NCBI RefSeq assembly: GCF_009683175.1
Contig: NZ_WKKW01000001.1
Location: 62,001-126,000 of the forward strand
Origin: Bifidobacterium asteroides
GTDB lineage: Bacteria; Actinomycetota; Actinomycetes; Actinomycetales; Bifidobacteriaceae
DNA: 64,000 nt
Reading direction: 5' to 3'
Below, in pieces: positions 36,677 through 44,503 of this stretch (position 1 is the first letter of the stretch; every line of letters begins with the position of its first letter). Under the pieces are notes generated by a model that was not told the origin of the DNA, did not search any database, and was given only the letters and a program-made list of their open reading frames with translations. Made by a program: the position numbers and the translations under genes.

Positions 36677-37876
36677 ATGGATTCCGCGCATATCAGTGGG
36701 CATCGGACCATTACCCGAGCAAGGACAGGAGCAACCGTGACATTACAGTCCACCGGCTCAGTCGGGTCACAGGCATCAACACCGGACCGCGATCCTCGTC
36801 CAGTGACCTTCCGAATAGCCCGTTTCACCCCACGACCCCAATCAGAGCGTCCGGCACGAACCAACCCATTCGCCAAAAGTAACCCTTTCGCCACAGCAGG
36901 CAGCCGACGGGCTCGAGGCCGTCGTTGGACTCAGGAGTACACGATCCGCATTGCCCCACAGCGCACCGTTCTGGATGCCCTTCTGCAGATCAAGCGAGAG
37001 GTGGATCCCACACTGAACTTCCGGTACTCCTGTGGACACGGCATGTGCGGATCGGACGCTGTGCTCATCAACGGCCGTCCGGATCTGCTCTGCACAGCCA
37101 CCATTGCCGACTGCCTGTCTGTATCCAAGACCATACCGAACGCATACACCTCCCCCGGTATAGCTACTGGGAATTCGCAGGATCAACAGCCTCCAGCCTT
37201 CCGTCGCACCGGCACAGCGACCCCCAAAAGGGCCATATCCCCGTCACCATCGCATTCGGATTCGGTCTCAGACTCGACGGCCACAGACTTCTCGGCTACA
37301 AATCCTACGGAAATCGCAACCGTTACAGCAGCTACAAGCCATACTGACACACCACACCCTACTGAAACATCAAGCTATGCAGAATCTTCAGCAGTGGAGA
37401 TTCGCCCGCTTCCCGGCTTCACCCCGCTCAGAGACTTGATAGTGGACACCGATGCCATGTTTGAACAGATTCGACGCTTCAAGCCTTATCTGCTCCATGA
37501 TGATTCCTCTGCTGATAGCAGCCAAGCAGGCCAGGCAAAGGCAGCTAGCGCAGAACCAGCGTCAGAATACCGGCAAACTCCAGAAGAGCTGGCCCGGTAC
37601 GAGCTGCTCAGCACCTGCATCGCCTGCGGGCTCTGCCAGGGGGCATGTCCTATTTACGCGGGCGGTGAGGCCTTTGCCGGCCCGGCGGCCATGATAGCAG
37701 CGGCTCGATTCATCAACGATTCCCGCGACAGTCATCGGCAGGAACGCCTTGAGGCCATTGACCAGGTGGACGGAATCCAGGCATGCCAGTCCATACGGGC
37801 CTGCACCCGACCCTGCCCCAGAGGGATCGACGTAGGCGAAGAGATGTGGAAGCTGGTCGAAGCCGTCAAGGAGTAG
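36677..37876 (+). CDS. sdhB: Succinate dehydrogenase/fumarate reductase iron-sulfur subunit
   Basis: This 399-residue electron-transfer subunit works with SdhA. An N-terminal ferredoxin-like 2Fe-2S domain has SCGHGMCGSD...LLC, where the third ligand is Asp, as in E. coli SdhB. The C-terminal part has CIACGLCQGACP and CQSIRACTRPCPRGID for the 4Fe-4S and 3Fe-4S clusters. Between them lies a Ser/Thr/Pro-rich insert of about 75 residues, and the N-terminus is about 60 residues longer than normal. With no SdhC or SdhD nearby, the pair is probably cytoplasmic or membrane-associated through another partner. Confidence 0.9.
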   Translation: MDSAHISGHRTITRARTGATVTLQSTGSVGSQASTPDRDPRPVTFRIARFTPRPQSERPARTNPFAKSNPFATAGSRRARGRRWTQEYTIRIAPQRTVLDALLQIKREVDPTLNFRYSCGHGMCGSDAVLINGRPDLLCTATIADCLSVSKTIPNAYTSPGIATGNSQDQQPPAFRRTGTATPKRAISPSPSHSDSVSDSTATDFSATNPTEIATVTAATSHTDTPHPTETSSYAESSAVEIRPLPGFTPLRDLIVDTDAMFEQIRRFKPYLLHDDSSADSSQAGQAKAASAEPASEYRQTPEELARYELLSTCIACGLCQGACPIYAGGEAFAGPAAMIAAARFINDSRDSHRQERLEAIDQVDGIQACQSIRACTRPCPRGIDVGEEMWKLVEAVKE

Positions 37877-37940
37877 CCAAACTCATGCATACACAGGCCC
37901 GCGTGAGCAGGCGACAAGCTTGTGCCCTCTAGTCGTTACC

Positions 37941-38627
37941 ATGGTTAGCATGGACAAAACCTCGTACAACAACATCGCCAGAGGATGGGAATTCGCCGAG
38001 GCAAGCGCTCTGAACGTCGAATCCGACAAGTTGCAGGCCTTGCGAGACAAGGCTTCGGAGGCCGGATTCGCCCAGTGTTCCCGGTCTCAAGGCGCCTTTC
38101 TGCAGTTCTTGGCCGGCCGGAACGCTCCGGCATCCATCATCCTGGTCGGCAACGGCTCCGTGGTCGAAGCCCTGCGCCTGATGACAGGCCTGCATGGCCA
38201 TGGTCAGTTCACGGCCGTAGACTCCACAGCCCAAGGCACCTCTCTAGTCAAAAAAATATTCGCAGGGATGGAGAAAGCCCATCCAGGCATGAGGCTGCGG
38301 GCGGTCAACGCGGCTGCAAGGACCTATTTCCCCAGGCTCAACCCCAGCGACTACGACCTTATCGTCGTCTCGGGCAATGGTGACAACTACCAACAGGTCA
38401 TGGACCAGGCCCCACGTCTGCTCAAGGACCGGGGACAGCTGATCTTCACGGATGCCTTCGATCTGCTGGACGACCCGGACAAGGGCGGCGTGCTTAACCC
38501 GGCCAACAGATCCGCCAAAACGACCACCCTACGGACCATCATGGAGGCGATAAGCAAAGACAATGCCTGGGAATCCTGCCTGCTGCCCATCGGCACGGGC
38601 ATGATCATGGCCACCCGGGCCCGCTGA
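37941..38627 (+). CDS. O-methyltransferase-like SAM-dependent protein
   Basis: This 228-residue cytoplasmic protein is similar to the O-methyltransferase family found in many actinobacteria. A Rossmann SAM-binding segment ASIILVGNGSVVEAL has the usual GxGxG replaced by GNGSV. FTAVDSTAQG, YDLIVVSGNGDNY and QLIFTDAFDLLDDP follow the class I fold. The glycine-rich loop is atypical and SAM binding is not certain. Start could be the ATG at 37941 or at 37950, and neither has a strong ribosome site. It follows sdhB by 64 bases on the same strand. Confidence 0.75.
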   Translation: MVSMDKTSYNNIARGWEFAEASALNVESDKLQALRDKASEAGFAQCSRSQGAFLQFLAGRNAPASIILVGNGSVVEALRLMTGLHGHGQFTAVDSTAQGTSLVKKIFAGMEKAHPGMRLRAVNAAARTYFPRLNPSDYDLIVVSGNGDNYQQVMDQAPRLLKDRGQLIFTDAFDLLDDPDKGGVLNPANRSAKTTTLRTIMEAISKDNAWESCLLPIGTGMIMATRAR

Positions 38628-38645
38628 CTGCCGCCCACCTACTAT

Positions 38646-39413
38646 TCAGGCACGGTGTCGTAGGATGGCTTCGACAGCCTCATCAGGATCATCAGTGCGG
38701 ATGACCAGATCGGGGTCCAGATCAGAAATCATGCCCCGCTGCTTCACCGTGTCCGAGATCCAATCGAAGAGCCCCTGCCAGTAGGCCCTGTCGAAGAGGA
38801 CGATGGGCATGCTGGGTGCCTTATGGGTTTGGACCAGGGTCAGTACCTCGAACATCTCATCCAGGGTGCCGAACCCACCGGGGCAGACGATGATGCCCGA
38901 GGAGTATTTCATGAACATCATCTTGCGTACGAAGAAGTAGCGGAAGGTGATACCCAGATTCACCCAGCGGTTCAGTCCCTGCTCCATGGGCAATTCGATG
39001 CCCAGACCGACGGACTTGCCGCCGACCTCAGCTGCGCCCTTGTTGGCTGCCTCCATGATGCCTGGCCCTCCCCCGGTGATGACCGCCATACCGGCCTTGG
39101 CCAGGTCGCCGCCCATCTTGCGTGCAGCCGCATAGGTGGGATCATCCCTGCCGGTCCGCGCTGACCCAAAGATCGCTGCCGCCGGACCCAGCTCCGCCAG
39201 CGCACCGAACCCGTCGACGAACTCAGCCTGGATGCGCAGCACCCGCCAAGGATCCATGTGCAGCCAGTCCGTATCGCCACCCGACGAGAGCAACCCAGCA
39301 TTGGCGTCCGCCTCGGGAATCATGGGCCCGCGCATGATGACCGGACCGCTGTGGTAGGTCCTGCCCAGGTCCGGGCCTTCGTCGTCATTGTGATTGTCAA
39401 CCATATCCGCCAT
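38646..39413 (-). CDS. LOG/TIGR00730 family Rossmann-fold protein
   Basis: This 255-residue member of the LOG-type cytokinin riboside phosphoribohydrolase family hydrolyses nucleoside 5'-monophosphates to base and ribose 5-phosphate. AAIFGSARTGRDDPTY begins the nucleotide-binding domain. GGGPGIMEAANKGA and PGGFGTLDEMFEVLTLVQ are the family signatures, with catalytic Arg/Glu in the latter. Start ATG follows AAGGAATGC. It converges with the methyltransferase gene, with 18 bases between the stops. Confidence 0.92.
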   Translation of the reverse strand: MADMVDNHNDDEGPDLGRTYHSGPVIMRGPMIPEADANAGLLSSGGDTDWLHMDPWRVLRIQAEFVDGFGALAELGPAAAIFGSARTGRDDPTYAAARKMGGDLAKAGMAVITGGGPGIMEAANKGAAEVGGKSVGLGIELPMEQGLNRWVNLGITFRYFFVRKMMFMKYSSGIIVCPGGFGTLDEMFEVLTLVQTHKAPSMPIVLFDRAYWQGLFDWISDTVKQRGMISDLDPDLVIRTDDPDEAVEAILRHRA

Positions 39414-39846
39414 GTATGCATTCCTTCATCGGGCCCCGATCAGAAGGACCCGCTCGATCCTGTTCCGGCTCTCATGATAGCGGCCCCCGCCGCCCGGCTG
39501 ACGGCAAGGCCAGATTCATATCTGAAGAAATCGCCCGGGCGATGAGGGTAGCTTGGACGAGTCGAATCAAATCAACGGAGTATGGTGTTGCAGACCCAGA
39601 CATGGACAGATAACCTAGTTCGGCCCTCCAACCCTTTTACGGCTTGCTGTATAGATAACTTACGACTCATTTTGACAGTTCAACTGTTATACATGCATAT
39701 AAAGGAACATGACCATGCCCAATAAGGACACAACAAAACTAGACCAACATCCCTGAGCGGAAGCAGATTGGGCAATACTGATGCGCCTACTATGACAAGG
39801 ATCTGTACGGTCGCCATAATGTGAGTCTTATTGTTTCACCGGCTGC
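39414..39846. other. Intergenic region between the LOG gene and ABC operon
   Basis: The region is AT-richer than its neighbours. It contains TTGACAGTTCAACTGTTATA around 39672-39691. At 39715 a 13-codon frame (MPNKDTTKLDQHP) begins eight bases after AAAGGA. That may be a peptide remnant or chance. No larger gene is seen. Confidence 0.4.
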
Positions 39847-39996
39847 TCATATGGCAAGCCAAACGGCGAACGCCAGGCATGCTACGCCCAATATGCACAG
39901 CGCAAACCAGCGCTTGTCATTCTTGCCCCGAACGACTCCCAGAATTAGAAGCACCAGCCCGAGCAAAGCCTCGAATACCATAATCCAGAAACCCAT
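39847..39996 (-). CDS. 49-residue two-helix membrane protein
   Basis: This small open frame encodes two hydrophobic helices separated by RGKNDKR, so both are membrane-spanning with a short cytoplasmic basic turn. The ATG at 39996 has AAAGGA eight bases upstream, and that site overlaps the stop codon of the ATPase gene (TGAAAGGA). This coupling is strong evidence that the frame is translated as the last gene of the ABC operon. I do not recognise the family. A bacteriocin-immunity or regulatory subunit role is possible by context only. Confidence 0.7.
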   Translation of the reverse strand: MGFWIMVFEALLGLVLLILGVVRGKNDKRWFALCILGVACLAFAVWLAI

Positions 39997-40008
39997 GCTC
40001 TAGTCCTT

Positions 40009-40665
40009 TCATTGAAGTTTGATGATTCGATCATGTTGGTCAGCCAGTGAGGCATCATGGGTAACGGTGACGATTGTGGATCCCGAATCGCGGTTCAGGG
40101 CAAAGAGCAGGGCGATGATCCTCGACCGGTTCTCCGAATCGAGTGAGGCAGTGGGCTCATCGGCAAGAACAACCTCGGGGTTCATAATGATGGCCCGTGC
40201 GAAGACTGCTCTTGATTTTTCCCCTCCGGAGCATTCAAGCGGTTTTTTGCTCAGTATCGACCCGATGCCTAAAGAGTCCACCACCTGGTCGAATCTTCGA
40301 GAATCCCCCTTGCGCGGTGTCCGCGCGTAAAGCAGGGGCAGCCTGATGTTGTCCTCTATGCTCAAGGAGCTGATAAGTGCTGATTCCTGCAGGACGAATC
40401 CAATTTTCTCGTTTCTCCATGCGGCCGATTCGAGGTCGGACAGCGTGCGCGCGGATCTGCCCAGCAGCCTGTAAGAGCCTTCATAGCGTGTATCGAGCAG
40501 ACCGAGGATGTTCAGCAATGTGCTCTTGCCAACGCCAGACTCTCCAACGATTGCGACCTTCTCGCCCTCGGTGACTGTCAGCGAGAAATGTTCAAGAAGA
40601 GTGACTGAAGATGAGCCCTTCCTGTATGTTTTATAATCCAGGTTGAGATCGATGACCTTGTCCAT
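40009..40665 (-). CDS. ABC transporter ATP-binding protein (MacB-like operon)
   Basis: The product is a 218-residue ATPase with Walker A GESGVGKST, FVLQESALISSLSIEDNIRLPL (Q-loop), signature CSGGEKSRAVFARAI and Walker B VVLADEPTASLDSE, then VTHD. The signature begins C rather than the usual L/S. The ATG at 40665 overlaps the permease stop (TAATG). It is translationally coupled both to the upstream permease and to the downstream 49-residue protein. Its small size and partner permease fit a MacB-type efflux system for peptides. Confidence 0.93.
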   Translation of the reverse strand: MDKVIDLNLDYKTYRKGSSSVTLLEHFSLTVTEGEKVAIVGESGVGKSTLLNILGLLDTRYEGSYRLLGRSARTLSDLESAAWRNEKIGFVLQESALISSLSIEDNIRLPLLYARTPRKGDSRRFDQVVDSLGIGSILSKKPLECSGGEKSRAVFARAIIMNPEVVLADEPTASLDSENRSRIIALLFALNRDSGSTIVTVTHDASLADQHDRIIKLQ

Positions 40666-41888
40666 TATTGCAGCACCCCCAATGAGATAGGAACACGCCT
40701 GAGCCTCCAGGTGGTCAATTGAGCGAGCATAGCAACCAGAAGAAAATCGAACAGCGACGCGACAAGTAAGGCCAGCCAGTCCATCCTGATCATTCCACAC
40801 AAGCCATAGGTCATTAAGAATGCATCTTTCTTTCGCCAGTAGCTATGCCGCGAATAAGCTGCCATGGCGAAAACAGCAAGCAATGCAATTAAGGAAAGAC
40901 CCGCATAATATGCGTAGAAAAGCCGACGAAGTCTGCCATAGCTCAGCCCCACCATGAGGTTGATTGTGAAATCACGCATCATTACCCGCACACTGATCAG
41001 TGCACTCCAGACAGACAGTAAAACGATGAGAATAAGCAGTAGGCCGGAAGCCACGGTCAGAAAACGCAAAGAAGAGAACAAATATTCGTTGTAATAGTCA
41101 ATGTTGTCCTGATAACTGTAAAGGTTGAACTTGGCCCCAATCGTCTTGTCGATGTAATCGCCCAATTCGGACACGTCCGCACGATCGGTATCGGATAGAA
41201 CGAGATCGTTGAGCGCGTTGATATTAAAACTGACATCAGCCTGTTTGATGAAAGCCGTGGTTACGGGCACAACTACTGAAAAATTGTAGTACTTCTTCGA
41301 ATTAAGCGCGTAGAAGTTTGAACGCACCGAATTCTTGGCGATGACACCGACGACCTTCACCCTTACTTCTCGCAGCAGGGCAGGGTCATGCATCTTGAAT
41401 TGCGTGCCAAGCGGATAGTCGTCGGCCAGTCCCTCGCCCACCAACACGGGAATGGCATCGTTCCGCACCAGGCTGTAATCAAACGTCAACCCGCTTCCTT
41501 GAGCAATGGGAAACCCATCCAGGTCGTTATATCGCTGATTCATATAACTCACCGGAACCTTAACCCCGCGACCATTGGCCAGATTGGTCATCATTCCGTC
41601 CGTATAGAGCGCGTAGTGATATCGGCTGTCCAGACGATCGTAGACTTTCTGAATCGATGCTTTTGAGATGTCCTTGTTACCAAAATCTGAATCCGGATCC
41701 AGGTTCGCTACGAATGTTCCCTCCTTGTCAAAATGCGCCATTTGCTGGTATCCCTCACGCGTGGACAAGACACTATGAGCTGTCAGGAATGCCATGTAGT
41801 TGGCCATCAAGAACAAGATCAGTGCACCTATGGCAAAGATTGGTTTCCTGAGAAATACACGAGTCAGAAAGAAGCGGAAAACCTTCAT
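40665..41888 (-). CDS. FtsX/MacB-like ABC transporter permease
   Basis: This 407-residue permease has an N-terminal helix (KPIFAIGALILFLMANYMAFL), a large extracellular domain of about 220 residues, and three C-terminal helices with VMMRDFTINLMVGLSYGRLRRLFY as the FtsX coupling helix. That is the MacB topology. It overlaps the 145-residue membrane protein upstream by four bases and the ATPase downstream by one base. It is not a close paralogue of the double-FtsX permeases at 17551 and 21514. Substrate unknown. Confidence 0.85.
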   Translation of the reverse strand: MKVFRFFLTRVFLRKPIFAIGALILFLMANYMAFLTAHSVLSTREGYQQMAHFDKEGTFVANLDPDSDFGNKDISKASIQKVYDRLDSRYHYALYTDGMMTNLANGRGVKVPVSYMNQRYNDLDGFPIAQGSGLTFDYSLVRNDAIPVLVGEGLADDYPLGTQFKMHDPALLREVRVKVVGVIAKNSVRSNFYALNSKKYYNFSVVVPVTTAFIKQADVSFNINALNDLVLSDTDRADVSELGDYIDKTIGAKFNLYSYQDNIDYYNEYLFSSLRFLTVASGLLLILIVLLSVWSALISVRVMMRDFTINLMVGLSYGRLRRLFYAYYAGLSLIALLAVFAMAAYSRHSYWRKKDAFLMTYGLCGMIRMDWLALLVASLFDFLLVAMLAQLTTWRLRRVPISLGVLQ

Positions 41889-42322
41889 CTTGCCCCCAAG
41901 AACACAGCGCTCAACAGTACGTATGCGGCCAGAGCCAGGAGCACATAGAAGCTATCGACTATCTCGAAGCCCAACAGCAGATGGACCACAGTCGAAAGCA
42001 AGAAAGAAATGCCGAGCAATATCAGGCATTCGACAAGATACCTGAGTTTTATCTGCCTCAACGTATCTCCCACTAGGACCCGGCATCTGACCTCAGTTCC
42101 GGCTTTTGTCACCAATTGATAAAGAAACACCAACACAAACGCAGAAAACCCCAGAACGAAAGCGCGCCGTTTTTCGATCATGAATTTGATGTAACTCATC
42201 AACACTTCCGAATCATCCGCCTGGTGTTTCAAATACACGAAAAACCCAGCCAATAGAAAGCAGCCCAAATACAGAAAGACCAACTCAAGGCGATTGTTGA
42301 GCCTCAGTATCGATCTATCCAT
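41885..42322 (-). CDS. Four-helix membrane protein of a MacB-type ABC operon
   Basis: This 145-residue hydrophobic protein has about four predicted helices and no recognised domain. I start at the ATG at 42322, which follows GGTGAG. A TTG at 42427 would extend the frame by 35 residues without a ribosome site. Its stop overlaps the start of the permease gene by four bases. A second membrane subunit beside the permease, or an immunity protein, is the contextual guess. Confidence 0.75.
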   Translation of the reverse strand: MDRSILRLNNRLELVFLYLGCFLLAGFFVYLKHQADDSEVLMSYIKFMIEKRRAFVLGFSAFVLVFLYQLVTKAGTEVRCRVLVGDTLRQIKLRYLVECLILLGISFLLSTVVHLLLGFEIVDSFYVLLALAAYVLLSAVFLGAR

Positions 42323-42745
42323 AAAGCGTCTCACCGTGCCACCTTTCGCAGACGCCACCAGGCTAATTTCGACATGTCCGAGCTGCTTGATTGTCCAGCG
42401 AAACTTACCTTTGATGATGCTGATCAAATTTCATGGCTTGTTTCGAGCGGCAGAAGAGGCTCAGTCAGATCCAATTCTCTTTGTAAAGCCACCTCCTTGT
42501 GAAGCATGTGAGCTTACATTAAAACTTATAAATTAAAACTTTATACTGTGCGTTGATAAAGTCAGCAACATAAATGTAAACAGTTCAAGCTTACTCGGAA
42601 CAGCCTTAGGAACAATCAATTTTGGAATGAAATCTCGCATTCAGCCACTAGTTCCTCAGTTTGTTCGGAAATAATCTGACTGCCTATGATGTAGTGTTGT
42701 CCTTCTCTGCCGTTTGGCGATGCCAAGAGTCGATCCAAGCCCCCT
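42323..42745. other. Leader and intergenic region upstream of the MacB-type operon
   Basis: The 5' leader has a strong AAGGAGG site at about 42497-42491 on the minus strand, but no ATG/GTG at the right distance. Minus-strand frames in the leader are a 27-codon ATG frame (42507-42424) and a 14-codon frame MSKLAWWRLRKVAR (42375-42331). These could be translated leader peptides or decayed genes. Confidence 0.4.
42540..42568 (-). promoter_or_regulatory. Likely promoter of the MacB-type ABC operon
   Basis: On the minus strand, TTGCTG (42568-42563) and TATAAA (42545-42540) are separated by 17 bases. The spot lies about 220 bases before the first gene, leaving a long leader. Confidence 0.6.
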
Positions 42746-44503
42746 CTACAAGGACCAGTCTGCGCTCGCCCCCTGCAAACGAACCATCCGCGCAAATTCA
42801 CCATCTGCGGCCATGAGCTCCTGCGGGGAGCCTTGCTCGACCACGCACCCATGGCCCAGAACCACAATCTTGTCGGCCTGCTCGACGGTACGCATCCGGT
42901 GAGCAATGACCATGACGGTCTTCCCCACCAGCAGTTGCGACAAGGCTTCCTGCACCTGTGTCTCGTTCTCTACATCCAGGGAGGCGGTAGCCTCGTCAAG
43001 CAAGACAATCGGTGCATTCTTGAGGATGGCTCTGGCAATAGAGATTCGTTGCCGCTCGCCCCCGGAAAGTCTGGAGCCGTTTTCACCAATCATCGTCTGG
43101 TACCCCTGTAGCAGGCACGAGACGAACTGGTCGCAGTTGGCGGCCCTGGCTGCAGCCAACACCTCCTCATCAGTAGCACCGTTCCGACCCATCCGTATAT
43201 TGCCCATGACCGTGTCATCAAAGAGCATCACGTCTTGGAAGACCACGGCATAGTCGCGCAGAAGAACCTCCGGATCCACTTGGCTCACATCCACTCCTCC
43301 TACGGTGATGGAGCCTGCAGCAGCATCCCAGAAGCGAGCCGCCAGCCGAGCACAGGTCGATTTCCCGGAACCCGAAGGGCCGACCAGGGCCGTGACCTCC
43401 CCCTCCCGGGCGGTGAAACTCACATCTTCAAGAACCGGCTCGCCTACCGCCTTACCCGCAAGCGCAGGATAGGAAAAAGCAACGTGGTCGAAGACGATAT
43501 CGTGCCCATTGGGGCGGAATTCCGCACTCCCCTCGGCCACAGGTTCCTCAGTGATGGAACGAATCCGCCGTGCCGCACCCTGGGACTGGAAGAGCTCCGA
43601 AACCAGCATCAGCGCCTGATCAAACGGGGAATAGATCCGTGAGACCATCAGGAGAAAGAGGAACATGACCATGAAGTCAATCCTGCCCTCAATGATTAAC
43701 CCGGCAGCCACCAGGAAGGTCGTTGCCACACCCAACCTCAAAACCACCATGGCGGAGTTCAATATGAGGCCATTGGTCATCTCGGTTCGGACTGTGGTGG
43801 CTTCGGTGTCATCGATGATCGAGAAGAGCCTGCCCAGATACCTCTCCTCCTGGTTGGTGGCGTGAATCTCCCGAACGCAGTCAAGCGCCTCCTGAATGCC
43901 ATCACTGACCCGAACCTGGGCCTGCCTCGTGCGCCGTGACGAAGCTTCAACGAATCCACGAGTGGCAAAGATGATAGCGAAGGCCACTGGCACACTCCAG
44001 AAGGCAGCCAGGTCAAGAGCCCAATTGATGGGCAGAAGGGACAGGAATATCAGGACGGATGAGACGACCGCACCATAGAGCTGGCTCAAGGCATGGGCGT
44101 AGGCATGCTCCATGGTGGCCACATCACCCAGAATGGTATCGGTCAGATCAGCCAGGTCACGCCGCCCGAAAAAGGAGAGCGGCAGTTTGCGCAGTCTCTC
44201 GGCCAGGTCAATCCGCTGCGTTCCGGTCTGGCTGAAGACCGCGCCATAGGAATAACTGTATTGAAACCAGGAGGAGCCGAAGAGAACCAAGGCAAAAGCC
44301 AGGAGACCAGCCAGGTAGGGCAAGATCCCCGGCAGGGGCGCCCCTGCTGTCAGGTGCTCAACAAAAACCTTCATGACCAGCAGAAGGAAGGCCGTTCCCG
44401 CCATGATGATCAGATTGGTCAGCGTGGTCCACAGCGTTCCCAGAACCACGATCTTCATACCTTGGTCGGACAGTGCGTACTTCTTCTTGAATGAGGCGAG
44501 CAC
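42746..44503 (-). CDS. ABC exporter subunit, permease fused to ATPase (heterodimer half B)
   Basis: The product is a 585-residue half transporter with six helices (about residues 20-300), then an ATP-binding domain with Walker A GPSGSGKSTCARLAARFW and signature RLSGGERQRISIARAILKNAPIVLLDEATASLD. It is exporter type I. Translation starts at a GTG at 44503, with AAGGAGG ten bases upstream inside the end of the first gene. It pairs with the 672-residue half at 44504, and the pair resembles YbtP/YbtQ-like exporters. The AraC-type gene at 46700 is divergently placed. Confidence 0.9.
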   Translation of the reverse strand: MLASFKKKYALSDQGMKIVVLGTLWTTLTNLIIMAGTAFLLLVMKVFVEHLTAGAPLPGILPYLAGLLAFALVLFGSSWFQYSYSYGAVFSQTGTQRIDLAERLRKLPLSFFGRRDLADLTDTILGDVATMEHAYAHALSQLYGAVVSSVLIFLSLLPINWALDLAAFWSVPVAFAIIFATRGFVEASSRRTRQAQVRVSDGIQEALDCVREIHATNQEERYLGRLFSIIDDTEATTVRTEMTNGLILNSAMVVLRLGVATTFLVAAGLIIEGRIDFMVMFLFLLMVSRIYSPFDQALMLVSELFQSQGAARRIRSITEEPVAEGSAEFRPNGHDIVFDHVAFSYPALAGKAVGEPVLEDVSFTAREGEVTALVGPSGSGKSTCARLAARFWDAAAGSITVGGVDVSQVDPEVLLRDYAVVFQDVMLFDDTVMGNIRMGRNGATDEEVLAAARAANCDQFVSCLLQGYQTMIGENGSRLSGGERQRISIARAILKNAPIVLLDEATASLDVENETQVQEALSQLLVGKTVMVIAHRMRTVEQADKIVVLGHGCVVEQGSPQELMAADGEFARMVRLQGASADWSL

